DNA of 64,000 bases from Phycobacter azelaicus. GTDB lineage: Bacteria; Pseudomonadota; Alphaproteobacteria; Rhodobacterales; Rhodobacteraceae. Made by a program: the position numbers and the translations under genes. How positions within the stretch are numbered: position 1 is the first letter of the stretch; each line of letters begins with the position of its first letter. The notes beneath the pieces were generated by a model, which was given only the letters and a program-made list of their open reading frames with translations, did no database searches and was not told the origin of the DNA. The stretch lies in assembly GCF_014884385.1 (NCBI RefSeq), contig NZ_WKFH01000003.1, positions 930,001-994,000 on the forward strand. The letters run 5' to 3'. Positions 1-8,044 of the stretch are shown piece by piece.

Positions 1-1
1 T

Positions 2-790
2 CTGAAACGCGAGGGACAGTCAAAAAGCGAGATAGAGACCCGCGTCAGCGACATGCTGCGCCTCACGCGGCTGGAGAAATTCGCCCGCCGCAAACCGCAT
101 CAGATCTCGGGCGGTCAACGTCAGCGGGTTGCGCTGGCCCGCAGCCTTGCCAAGGCGCCAAAGCTTCTCTTGCTGGATGAACCTCTTGGCGCACTTGATA
201 AAAAGCTCCGTCAGGACACACAGTTCGAACTGATGGACATCCAGGAAAAGACCGGAACCACCTTTGTGATCGTCACCCACGATCAGGAAGAGGCGATGAC
301 AGTCGCCAGCCGGGTTGCCGTAATGGACAACGGCAAGATCATTCAAGTCGCCACCCCTGCCGACATCTACGAAGCGCCAAATTCAACCTACGTGGCTGAT
401 TTCATTGGCGATGTGAACCTGATCCAAGGCGCCGCGAAACCCACCAGCGAAGACACCTATGCTCTGCACTGGCGCGAGGGCGCGGAGCCGCTTACGGTCA
501 AGACCACAACCAAGTTCTCGGATGGGCAAACCGCACACTTGGCGATCCGCCCCGAGAAGGTCACCATCTCTGCCGAGCGCCCTGAAAGCGCCGACAATAC
601 GGTTCAGGGCAAAATCCTCGACATCGCCTACCTCGGCAATATTTCCACGTATCACGTAGAGCTGCCCTCAGGCGCCGTGATCAAGGCACAGGCCGCCAAC
701 ACGCGCCGCATTGCCCGCCGCTCCTACACATGGGAAGACACTGTCTGGCTGTCCTGGACGGCCACGGCAGGCGTTCTCTTGGCTGACTGA
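2..790 (+). CDS. potA: Polyamine-type ABC transporter ATP-binding protein (5' end outside window)
   Basis: C-terminal part of an ABC ATPase that would power uptake of spermidine/putrescine-like substrates at the inner membrane. The reading frame is open to the window edge, so Walker A and the Q-loop are missing here. Visible are the signature ISGGQRQR, Walker B LLLLDEPLGALD, the H-loop VTHDQEEA, and a roughly 120-residue C-terminal region typical of the TOBE domain of PotA/CysA-type importers. Its TGA overlaps the ATG of the next permease by one base, so the genes are translationally coupled. PotA and PotG paralogues cannot be separated from this fragment, and the substrate is inferred from family and from the amine oxidase downstream. 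Confidence 0.88.
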   Translation: MKREGQSKSEIETRVSDMLRLTRLEKFARRKPHQISGGQRQRVALARSLAKAPKLLLLDEPLGALDKKLRQDTQFELMDIQEKTGTTFVIVTHDQEEAMTVASRVAVMDNGKIIQVATPADIYEAPNSTYVADFIGDVNLIQGAAKPTSEDTYALHWREGAEPLTVKTTTKFSDGQTAHLAIRPEKVTISAERPESADNTVQGKILDIAYLGNISTYHVELPSGAVIKAQAANTRRIARRSYTWEDTVWLSWTATAGVLLAD

Positions 791-1671
791 TGCGCCGCTT
801 TGCCCTGATCGCCATTCCCTATCTGTGGCTTCTGGCGCTGTTCCTGGTGCCCTTTGCCATCGTCCTTAAGATTTCACTGTCCGATGTGGCGCTGGCGCGC
901 CCACCCTATATGCCACAATTCGACTGGGCGACGGGTATTTGGGCCTTCCTGTCCGAGCTGGACTTTGAGAACTTCGTTTGGCTGACGCAAGACGATCTTT
1001 ATTGGAAAGCTTATCTCAGCTCGCTCCAGATTGCCTTCTTCTCGACACTGCTGACCCTTCTGGTGGGCTATCCCATGGCCTATGGCATGGCCCGCGCCCC
1101 CGAAGAATGGCGCGCCACGCTGATGATGCTTGTAATCCTGCCCTTCTGGACCAGCTTCCTGATCCGGGTCTATGCGTGGATGGGAATCCTGTCGAACGAG
1201 GGCTTCCTCAATCAGGCTTTGCTCTGGCTCGGCCTGATCAACGAGCCGCTGACGATTCTCAACACCAACACCGCCGTCTATATCGGCGTCGTCTACACCT
1301 ACCTGCCCTTCATGATCCTGCCAATCTATGCAGCGCTTGAACGGATGGACGCTTCCCTCATTGAGGCAGCCGAGGATCTGGGGTGCTCGCGCCTGTCGGC
1401 TTTCTGGCTTGTTACCGTTCCGCTGTCAAAACCCGGCATTATCGCGGGTTGTTTCCTGGTGTTCATTCCGACCTTGGGAGAGTTCGTAATCCCGTCGCTC
1501 TTGGGCGGCTCTGATACGCTGATGATCGGCAAGGTCCTGTGGGAAGAGTTCTTCTCCAACCGCGACTGGCCAGTGGCCTCGGCCGTGGCCGTGGTGCTTC
1601 TACTGATCCTGATCGTGCCCATCGTACTGTTCCAGCGCAACCAGCAAAAGCAACAGGAGGCCGACCAATGA
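790..1671 (+). CDS. potB: Polyamine-type ABC transporter permease, PotB/PotH family
   Basis: Inner-membrane permease of 293 residues with about six hydrophobic segments. The first lies at residues 5-25. The cytoplasmic coupling motif, EAAEDLGCSRLSAFWLVTVP, lies near residue 195 and is the EAA loop of binding-protein-dependent importers. The start ATG overlaps the ATPase stop (TGATG), and the stop overlaps the start of the second permease (ATGA). This is the usual potABC arrangement. Length and motif fit the PotB/PotH group; the actual substrate is inferred. Confidence 0.88.
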   Translation: MRRFALIAIPYLWLLALFLVPFAIVLKISLSDVALARPPYMPQFDWATGIWAFLSELDFENFVWLTQDDLYWKAYLSSLQIAFFSTLLTLLVGYPMAYGMARAPEEWRATLMMLVILPFWTSFLIRVYAWMGILSNEGFLNQALLWLGLINEPLTILNTNTAVYIGVVYTYLPFMILPIYAALERMDASLIEAAEDLGCSRLSAFWLVTVPLSKPGIIAGCFLVFIPTLGEFVIPSLLGGSDTLMIGKVLWEEFFSNRDWPVASAVAVVLLLILIVPIVLFQRNQQKQQEADQ

Positions 1672-2483
1672 ACAGGATGAGCTGGTTCAACACCGTCTCG
1701 CTGACGCTGGGGTTCGCTTTTCTTTATATCCCTATGGTGATCCTGGTGATCTTCAGCTTCAACGAAAGCAAGCTGGTCACAGTCTGGGCAGGCTTTTCGA
1801 CCAAATGGTACGGGGAACTGCTGCAGAATGAGGCCTTCCTCAATGCCGCATGGGTCACGATCAAGGTAGCGGTTTTCTCTTCGACCATCGCGACCGTGCT
1901 TGGAACCATGGCCGCTTATGTCATGGTGCGCGGTGGGCGGTTCTTTGGACGGACCCTGTTCTCCGGCATGATCTACGCGCCGCTGGTGATGCCCGAAGTC
2001 ATCACCGGTTTGTCGCTTCTCTTGCTATTTATCGGAATCGGCCTTGATCGCGGCGTCCTGACCATCGTTCTGGCTCATACAACCTTTGCCATGTGCTATG
2101 TCTCGGTGGTGGTCTCATCGCGGTTGGTGACTTTTGACAGGTCTCTGGAAGAAGCTGCGCTTGACCTTGGCTGTTCCCCGTCGGAAGCGTTTCGCCTTGT
2201 GACACTGCCGATCATCGCTCCTGCGGTGATCTCGGGCTGGCTTCTGGCCTTTACCCTGTCACTGGATGATCTGGTCATCGCCTCCTTCACCTCCGGGCCT
2301 GCGGCGACCACCCTGCCGATCAAGATCTTCTCGGCGGTGCGGCTGGGCGTCTCCCCTGAGATCAACGCGCTCTCGACCATTATGATCGCCATCGTAACCG
2401 TGGGTGTGATCACCGCCTCTCTCGTCACGAAACACCAAATGGTGCGTCAGAAGCGGGACGAACAAGCTGCGGCGCGCACCTGA
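1668..2483 (+). CDS. potC: Polyamine-type ABC transporter permease, PotC/PotI family
   Basis: Second inner-membrane permease, 271 residues from the ATG at 1668. That start has a strong AGGAGG-like ribosome site (caggaggc, about 1652-1659) and overlaps the previous stop by 4 bases, so a longer in-frame version is unlikely. An EAA loop with EEAALDLGCSPSEAFRLVTL is visible near residue 165, and about six membrane segments are predicted from hydrophobicity. It pairs with the preceding permease to form the channel. Its TGA overlaps the ATG of the amine oxidase gene (TGATG). Confidence 0.88.
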   Translation: MNRMSWFNTVSLTLGFAFLYIPMVILVIFSFNESKLVTVWAGFSTKWYGELLQNEAFLNAAWVTIKVAVFSSTIATVLGTMAAYVMVRGGRFFGRTLFSGMIYAPLVMPEVITGLSLLLLFIGIGLDRGVLTIVLAHTTFAMCYVSVVVSSRLVTFDRSLEEAALDLGCSPSEAFRLVTLPIIAPAVISGWLLAFTLSLDDLVIASFTSGPAATTLPIKIFSAVRLGVSPEINALSTIMIAIVTVGVITASLVTKHQMVRQKRDEQAAART

Positions 2484-3802
2484 TGCGGCGGATCTTTTCG
2501 GACTATGCCTACGGGCCGGCCCCCCGCACAGGCTGCTGGTGGGATGAAACCATTGCAGCCCCCAACTGGCCCGCGTTGAACGGCGACACCCGTACAGAAG
2601 TCGCCATTATCGGTGGCGGCTTTACCGGCATCTCTGCCGCGCTCCATCTCGCAGAGGCCGGAGCAAAGGTTACCGTCCTTGAAGCCGAAACACCCGGCTG
2701 GGGCGCCTCTGGGCGCAATGGCGGCTTTTGCTGCCTCGGAGGAGCAATGCTGCCAGCGGACGCTATGCAGCGCAAATTCGGGGCTGAGGCCACCGAAACC
2801 TATGCAGCCGGAGAGCTGGCCGCCATCGACCTGGTGCGCGATCTGCTGGACCGGCACGAGATCGACGCGGACACCCATTCCAAGGGCGAAACTCGCATGG
2901 CGCACAGCCCCCGCGCCATGAAGGCCCTGCGCCGCGAGGCGGATGAGATCGCAGCAAACGGCGGCACGCCTCAGTTGTTGGAACAACGGGATCTCGCAGA
3001 GCACGGCCTGAATGGGCAATTCTTCGGGGCGCTGACCACGCCCGCAGGGTTTGGTCTTAACCCGCGCAAGTATCTCTTCGGGCTGGCACGCGTTGCAGAA
3101 GCTGCTGGTGCAAAGCTTTGCCAGAACACCCCCGTTACCGCACTATCGCAGGATTCAGGCGGTCATATCCTGACGACCCAGCGCGGGAGCCTGCGTGCCA
3201 AAAAAGTGATCGTCGCCACCAATGGCTATTCTTGGGACGGACTGCCCAAATGGCTATCGGGTCGCTACATCCCGGCGCAATCCACCGTCATGGTGACCCG
3301 CCCGCTGACAGATCCAGAATTGCAGGCGCAGGGCTGGTTCAGCGATCAGATGGCCTATGATACCCGCAATCTCTTGCACTATTTCCGCCTAATGCCGGAC
3401 CGGCGTTTCCTGTTCGGCATGCGCGGCGGGATCTTTGCCTCACCCCGTGCCGAAGCCTCGATCCGGAGGCTTCTGCGTACACATTTCGAAAAGCTCTTCC
3501 CCGCTTGGCGTGATGTGGAAGGCACCCATTTCTGGTCCGGCATGGTCTCCATGGCGCGCAACCTTGTGCCCTTTGTCGGCCCGGTTCCCGGAGCGCAGGG
3601 GATGTTTGCCGGGCTTTGCTATCACGGCAATGGCGTTGCGATGGGCAGCTATGCGGGGCGGCTTTTGTCTGACTTGGTGCAAGGGAGGAAGCCGAACCTG
3701 CCCTACTCCCCAGTGATTCAGAGCATGGGCAAGTTTCCCTTCGGTCCCGCACGCCGGATTCTTGTCCCGCCCGCCTATGCCATGCTTGGGCTGATGGACT
3801 GA
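2483..3802 (+). CDS. FAD-dependent oxidoreductase, gamma-glutamylputrescine oxidase (PuuB/OrdL) type
   Basis: Flavoprotein of 439 residues in the D-amino-acid oxidase (DAO) superfamily. The Rossmann motif VAIIGGGFTGISAALHLAEA lies at about residues 40-60, and a second GxG-rich stretch near the C terminus (GLCYHGNGVAMGSYAG) closes the FAD fold. Proteins of this type oxidise gamma-glutamylputrescine or other secondary/primary amines. The start overlaps the permease stop by one base, so uptake and oxidation of the amine are likely co-expressed. The exact amine is inferred from context. The 3' end overlaps the convergent phosphotransferase gene by 28 bp. Confidence 0.8.
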   Translation: MRRIFSDYAYGPAPRTGCWWDETIAAPNWPALNGDTRTEVAIIGGGFTGISAALHLAEAGAKVTVLEAETPGWGASGRNGGFCCLGGAMLPADAMQRKFGAEATETYAAGELAAIDLVRDLLDRHEIDADTHSKGETRMAHSPRAMKALRREADEIAANGGTPQLLEQRDLAEHGLNGQFFGALTTPAGFGLNPRKYLFGLARVAEAAGAKLCQNTPVTALSQDSGGHILTTQRGSLRAKKVIVATNGYSWDGLPKWLSGRYIPAQSTVMVTRPLTDPELQAQGWFSDQMAYDTRNLLHYFRLMPDRRFLFGMRGGIFASPRAEASIRRLLRTHFEKLFPAWRDVEGTHFWSGMVSMARNLVPFVGPVPGAQGMFAGLCYHGNGVAMGSYAGRLLSDLVQGRKPNLPYSPVIQSMGKFPFGPARRILVPPAYAMLGLMD

Positions 3803-4704
3803 AGCGCTGCAATCTCCAGCTCCATCGCCTGCCGGTCCCTAGCCCCACCCCTTTCGGCTTTCCAGAGGCAATAGGCCGCCATGCGCCAATGAAACCACGG
3901 CAGCAAGGTGCGAAGACGCGCCGTGACCTGTGAATCCGGGTAGGCCGCAACAAATGCATCCGCCTCTTCAGCGCTCAACGGCTCACCACGATACAAAAGC
4001 TGCATGGCCGGCGAGAGGAACAGGGCCAGATCCTCTGCCGGATCCCCCAGTTTGGGGCATTGCCAGTCAATAAGGGTAAGCGTGCCATCATGCGCTACCA
4101 AGTTACCCGGCACCGGGTCGCCATGGATGAGCGTCTGGCGCTTGGCGGGAGGCACCTTGTGGCCAGGACGCAGGTCACGCAAGGCCTTTGCGGCGGCGCA
4201 TTCGGCCAGAATTGCCTCTGTCTGCGCTTCGATCAGGGCACTGCCGTTTGCACCCTTGGACAGCCCCTCAAAGGCAGGTTGATCGTGCAGGCGTCCCAAG
4301 AGGCGGGCGACCGGGTCCGGGTCATGCTGCCATGGCGCTCCTTTCAGATGCGCATATGCCAGCCAGTGATGCCCTTCAAAACCGCCGAACCGCACCAGAT
4401 GGGGCACCATCCCGGTGCCCGAAAGCGCCCGCAACGCAGCCACCTCACAGGCAGGGTCATTGGCAAAAAGCGGATTGGCACTGCTTTGATCATAGAGCTT
4501 CACCACAATGCGCCCCGTGCGCCACACATAGTTAGAGCGCCCACCGGTCAGGATCCGGGGCGCATCCACCTTTAGTCCCTGCCCCGTAAGGTGGGCAAAG
4601 AACCTGGAGTGAAAGTCGCAAGTCAAGGCTGACAGGGTCCGCTCCAATTGGCAAAGGCCCACGAGATGTGGGAGGTCACAAAGGCGCCTTGCCGCTGATC
4701 GCAC
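3775..4704 (-). CDS. Aminoglycoside phosphotransferase-family kinase
   Basis: Small-molecule kinase fold of the APH/choline-kinase superfamily, 309 residues from a GTG start. The catalytic loop is LIHGDPVPGNLVAHDG (HxDxxxxN pattern) and the metal-binding motif is LTLIDWQCPKLGDPAEDLA, where IDW replaces the usual IDF/IDW. The family phosphorylates choline, thiamine, sugars or antibiotics; nothing here fixes the substrate. The gene follows flgD by 18 nt on the same strand, but a flagellar role is not implied. The N-terminal 25-30 residues are poorly family-like, so a start further downstream is possible. Confidence 0.7.
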   Translation of the reverse strand: MRSAARRLCDLPHLVGLCQLERTLSALTCDFHSRFFAHLTGQGLKVDAPRILTGGRSNYVWRTGRIVVKLYDQSSANPLFANDPACEVAALRALSGTGMVPHLVRFGGFEGHHWLAYAHLKGAPWQHDPDPVARLLGRLHDQPAFEGLSKGANGSALIEAQTEAILAECAAAKALRDLRPGHKVPPAKRQTLIHGDPVPGNLVAHDGTLTLIDWQCPKLGDPAEDLALFLSPAMQLLYRGEPLSAEEADAFVAAYPDSQVTARLRTLLPWFHWRMAAYCLWKAERGGARDRQAMELEIAALQSISPSMA

Positions 4705-4722
4705 GGACCCTGGCAGAAAAGA

Positions 4723-5409
4723 TCAGGCGTCCGTGGACCGGTTGCGCAAGGCCGTCACAGAGGAGGCCAAGATCGCCGAGCCGCCCTCGGTTATCAAGAC
4801 CACATCATTGCCCACCATCTGGGTTTCCTTCACCTCGGTATACACCTCGGCCAAATCGGTCAGCAGCACATCATCGCCTCTGCGGCTTTCGATGGTGAAG
4901 GTATAGCTGCCTTCCTCAACCGTGTTACCGTCCTTGTCGGTGCCATCCCAGGAATAAGGTTCTGCCGAAACGGGCAATGCGATCCGGTTGACCTCTGCTC
5001 CGTTGGAATTCCGCACGATCATCGTCACCGCATCAGCCGTAGCAGCAGGGTTGGGCGAAACAACCACAGGCGAGGTGCCGTTAAAATAACCCGGTGCGGA
5101 AACGCGCGCCTCCATGCCAACCCAGCCGGACATCGCGGCCATGTTGGACAGGCCCAGCTGGTTTTGCATGGCAACCAGCGTCTCATTGCCCTGAACCTGC
5201 TGTTCCACCATCGAGAACTGCGCCAACTGCGAGGCGTATTCGGTCGAATCAAGCGGCTCCAGCGGATCCTGATAGCGCGCCTGGGCTGTCAGCATCTTGA
5301 GAAAGGTTTCGAAATCCGACGTCAAACCCGTAGCGCCAGAGCCCTGGCTCTGGCTGCGGCTGGCTTGAGTGGTTGCCGCGGTACTTGCCGCGCTTACTGC
5401 ATCAGTCAT
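4723..5409 (-). CDS. flgD: Flagellar hook assembly (hook-cap) protein FlgD
   Basis: Scaffold that caps the growing hook and directs polymerisation of hook protein outside the cell; 228 residues. The N-terminal region carries the FlgD hallmark DFETFLKMLTAQARYQDPLE at about residues 32-51, followed by QLAQFSMVEQ. The C-terminal half contains the FLIG/Tudor-like region with YSWDGTDKDGNTVEEGSYTF, typical of FlgD. It begins 3 nt after the stop of fliK, so the two are an operon, in agreement with their joint role in hook building and hook length. Confidence 0.95.
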   Translation of the reverse strand: MTDAVSAASTAATTQASRSQSQGSGATGLTSDFETFLKMLTAQARYQDPLEPLDSTEYASQLAQFSMVEQQVQGNETLVAMQNQLGLSNMAAMSGWVGMEARVSAPGYFNGTSPVVVSPNPAATADAVTMIVRNSNGAEVNRIALPVSAEPYSWDGTDKDGNTVEEGSYTFTIESRRGDDVLLTDLAEVYTEVKETQMVGNDVVLITEGGSAILASSVTALRNRSTDA

Positions 5410-5412
5410 TGA

Positions 5413-7047
5413 TTATACCCTCATATCCACGCCGGTCGTCCCCAGGCGAAGGTCTTGCATTTGTTTATCGGCAACCTCTTCAGCGGGTGCCATCTCAGTT
5501 TCTGCCCCACGAATACCTACAGAAGAGCCGGAGCCGTCGGCCAGGCTCTGCTCCGCCTGGCCGCCAAAGCCCGAATCACCGCTGCTGAATTCGAAAGAGA
5601 TGTCTTGGAAGCCCATCCGACGGAACTCTTCCGCCAATTCATTGATATGGCGTCGCATGAGATCCCCGGTTTCCGGACGCTCTGTCTGGATGGTCATGAC
5701 AATTCCGGCCTCACTGGTCGAAACGCGCATTTTCACGCGGCCCAGCTCCTCGGGGTTCAGAGACACTTCCATGTTGCGCTCACCCTTGGCGGCAAAAGCT
5801 TCAGCCAATTGCGTCGCGATCATGCGTGGAGTCTCCACCCGGTGTGTCGCGCCAGGCTGGATTACAGCCTCGGTCAGAAGCTGCGACAGACCAGGTAACT
5901 CTGCGGACAAAGATGTTTGGCCAGCCAGCGAATCGGCCAGAAGGGATGCAGACTGGGAAAGCTTCGCAGTGTCTGCCTGCAGGGTCTGAGCCAAAGACAG
6001 CGCCGCGTTAGCCGACGCCATGACGGCATTCGGTGCGTTGATGCCCGTGGCCGCAGCGCTGGCTTTGGCGACCGCGGCCGCGACCTGTGTTTCTCCGTCT
6101 CGCCCGCGATATCTGGACTGGCGCTTTTCTCCGGCTTCTGCGTTTTGCATCTGCATCTGGAATACGGTTTGAGACGCCGGTGTCGCGGCACCGTTCGTGG
6201 AACCCGCCGTGGTCGCTGGTATTGCGGTGCCTTGGCCTCGGCCCTCGGCTGCTTTTTCAGAAGAGGCGCGCAGCACCTCGCCGTTGGTCGCCCCCCCCGA
6301 ATCGCCGCTCTTCGCTTGGTCACGGATCTGCGCCGCTGCCGACGCTTCCGCTGCTGCGCGCCCCTGAGCCTGAGAAATGGCCGATGCTGGCTGAGACTTT
6401 TCAACCTCCGCCCGACGGCCCTCACCCTGCAAGGCCTCAGACTGTACACGTCGTTCGGCTGCCTCTGCATCTGCTGGAGCCGTAACCTCAACACTCGCCT
6501 TCTGAGCGCTCATGCTTTCCGGCGAGAGCTTTGCGTCAGTTGGACCCGCGCCCACTCTTTGAGAACCACTGACCCCCGGTAGGGCATCCCGCACTGCACT
6601 GCGTTTGTCCCCTGCCGTACTGGCAGAGGTCTCCATATCACCTGCAGTTTGTGCGACTGACGTCGAAATTGCAGGGTCCGATTTGCCCTCTGAACCGCCA
6701 TGAAGCGTGCCAAACTTGGACAGCGTAGGCTTTTGATCGACGGGTTCCGCCGCTTCAACAGCGACCTTCTCGCCTCCGCCCTCGGTCTGGGCCTCGCTTG
6801 CGTCCGCAGAGCCTCCCGCCGTCTGACTACTGTGCTCCTCTGAAGCGCCAGCTGCTGCGTTTTGCTCCGTTTGATTTAGTCGCGACTGCGCTTCCGTTTG
6901 CGATCTGGGGCGGGTGTCTTCGACGTGATCCGCAAAAGATCGGTCCTTTGGCGTGTTCGACGAAGATTTGGACGCATCCTGCGCCGGTGGTGCCTTGGTC
7001 CCCTGGGCTCCGCCGAGGGCCTGGCCAATGAGTGATGTGCTGTGCAT
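5413..7047 (-). CDS. fliK: Flagellar hook-length control protein FliK
   Basis: Secreted molecular ruler that sets hook length and switches export specificity. The 544-residue protein has a long low-complexity N-terminal part rich in Ala, Ser, Glu and Gln (about residues 1-400). It ends with the conserved Flg_hook domain: MEVSLNPEELGRVKMRVST, then a stretch of Glu/Arg-rich helix (LMRRHINELAEEFRRMGF). Domain order and poor N-terminal conservation are typical of FliK. Transcribed ahead of flgD. The start ATG at 7047 faces the divergent rod-protein gene, with a CtrA-like box between them. Confidence 0.9.
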   Translation of the reverse strand: MHSTSLIGQALGGAQGTKAPPAQDASKSSSNTPKDRSFADHVEDTRPRSQTEAQSRLNQTEQNAAAGASEEHSSQTAGGSADASEAQTEGGGEKVAVEAAEPVDQKPTLSKFGTLHGGSEGKSDPAISTSVAQTAGDMETSASTAGDKRSAVRDALPGVSGSQRVGAGPTDAKLSPESMSAQKASVEVTAPADAEAAERRVQSEALQGEGRRAEVEKSQPASAISQAQGRAAAEASAAAQIRDQAKSGDSGGATNGEVLRASSEKAAEGRGQGTAIPATTAGSTNGAATPASQTVFQMQMQNAEAGEKRQSRYRGRDGETQVAAAVAKASAAATGINAPNAVMASANAALSLAQTLQADTAKLSQSASLLADSLAGQTSLSAELPGLSQLLTEAVIQPGATHRVETPRMIATQLAEAFAAKGERNMEVSLNPEELGRVKMRVSTSEAGIVMTIQTERPETGDLMRRHINELAEEFRRMGFQDISFEFSSGDSGFGGQAEQSLADGSGSSVGIRGAETEMAPAEEVADKQMQDLRLGTTGVDMRV

Positions 7048-7095
7048 GGGCTTCCAGACGTTCTATCTCGATGCAAACGGTCTACAGCAAAGCGG

Positions 7096-7111
7096 TTACG
7101 GCAATTTTAAC
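7096..7111. promoter_or_regulatory. CtrA-like box between fliK and the rod-protein gene
   Basis: TTACGGCAATTTTAAC fits the CtrA consensus TTAA-N7-TTAAC with one mismatch (TTAC for TTAA). It sits in the 127-bp divergent gap, 49 bp from the fliK start and 64 bp from the rod-protein start, so it could serve either operon. CtrA control of flagellar genes is established in Rhodobacteraceae; binding here is inferred from the motif only. Confidence 0.45.
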
Positions 7112-7174
7112 CGGTTCTATCGCAGTCTCTGAAAAATCGAAGCAATTCGAAACTTCTTTCAAACCGAGGCCAAA

Positions 7175-7486
7175 ATGCCGGATCCGATTCAAATCTCTCA
7201 AATGACGCCCGCGTCAAAGTCAATGCCGACCACCAGGTCGCATGCTGCCCAAGAAGACCCTCTGCGCAAGGCCGCTATGGACCTAGAGGCTTCATTTCTC
7301 GCGGAAATGTTGAAGTCTGCAGGTCTTGGGGAATCACGGGAAGGCTTTGGCGGCGGCGCCGGAGAAGATCAGTTTTCTAGTTTCTTGGTTCGCGCCCAGG
7401 CCGAGCAAATCGCAAAGGCAGGCGGCATCGGCCTGGCCGAATCACTGTACCACGCCCTGAAGGAGGCTCAGAATGACCAACCATAA
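7175..7486 (+). CDS. FlgJ-like rod-binding protein (single domain)
   Basis: 103-residue protein matching the N-terminal rod-binding domain of FlgJ, the periplasmic scaffold for rod assembly. Conserved features are the Leu/Phe-rich helix DLEASFLAEMLKSAGL (about residues 36-51) and the downstream Gly-rich DQFSSFLVRAQAEQIAKAGG with a C-terminal GLAESLYHAL. The muramidase half of enterobacterial FlgJ is absent, as is usual in alphaproteobacteria, where a separate lytic enzyme does that job. Its 3' end overlaps the next gene by 14 bp. Confidence 0.8.
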   Translation: MPDPIQISQMTPASKSMPTTRSHAAQEDPLRKAAMDLEASFLAEMLKSAGLGESREGFGGGAGEDQFSSFLVRAQAEQIAKAGGIGLAESLYHALKEAQNDQP

Positions 7487-7832
7487 CCCCCAAACCTACA
7501 TCGATGAGCTGGACCGCATTCTGGATGAGGAACGCGCAGCCCTCATGGAAGGCGATCTTACAAAGCTGGAGAAAATCCTGGCCCGCAAGGAAGACGCCAT
7601 CGACCAGCTGAACACCATCTCTGATCTGGAGCGAGATACACTTGCCAAGGTGCAGACCAAAGTGATGCGCAATCAGGATATGCTGGAGAGCGCGATGGAA
7701 GGCATCCGGTCCATCGCAGCCCGCATGGCCGAACTGCGCCGCGTACGTAAAGGACTGGATGTCTATGACAGCACAGGCCGCAAGACACGCTACGGTACGC
7801 GCCTCGACCAGAAGTTGGAGAAGCGTGCGTAA
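7473..7832 (+). CDS. FlgN-like flagellar chaperone (putative)
   Basis: 119 residues, almost entirely charged amphipathic helix: ELDRILDEERAALMEGDLTKLEKILARKEDAI near the N terminus, then further heptad-like stretches. Such short helical proteins beside rod/hook genes are usually FlgN-type chaperones for hook-filament junction proteins, held in the cytoplasm. I make the call from fold-like character, size and position, not from a diagnostic motif. The start ATG lies inside the end of the rod-protein gene, so the two are translationally coupled. Confidence 0.6.
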   Translation: MTNHNPQTYIDELDRILDEERAALMEGDLTKLEKILARKEDAIDQLNTISDLERDTLAKVQTKVMRNQDMLESAMEGIRSIAARMAELRRVRKGLDVYDSTGRKTRYGTRLDQKLEKRA

Positions 7833-7985
7833 GCCGGTGCAATTTAGGAAAAATTCTACGGATTGGAATTTGGCGCATTAGCACTCCCTTAGCAAATATC
7901 GCGGCAAAGTCCTCTTGCACCTCGACAAACGGGGTGGCGCGAAAACCGGTCGGTTGAACGCATTGTCAGAAAGACGTCAGAGAGC

Positions 7986-8024
7986 GCCCTTCGGGGCAGG
8001 GAAAATCAGAGGCCAAAGGCCTCT
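7986..8024 (+). promoter_or_regulatory. Two hairpins in the flagellin 5' leader
   Basis: GCCC-TTCG-GGGC (7986-7997) is a 4-bp stem with a UUCG tetraloop. AGAGGCC-AAA-GGCCTCT (8008-8024) is a perfect 7-bp stem that ends 6 nt before the Shine-Dalgarno AAGGA (8031-8035) of the flagellin gene. In Caulobacter the FlbT protein acts on the flagellin mRNA leader, and flbT is encoded 1.3 kb downstream here. A role as FlbT target is inference. Confidence 0.5.
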
Positions 8025-8044
8025 TCGCTAAAGGAATATAAGCT

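Noticed and set aside
7833..7985. Sigma-54 or sigma-28 promoter of the flagellin gene
   Set aside because: A TTGGCGC-like stretch is present, but no convincing -12/-24 or -10/-35 pair with correct spacing could be found.
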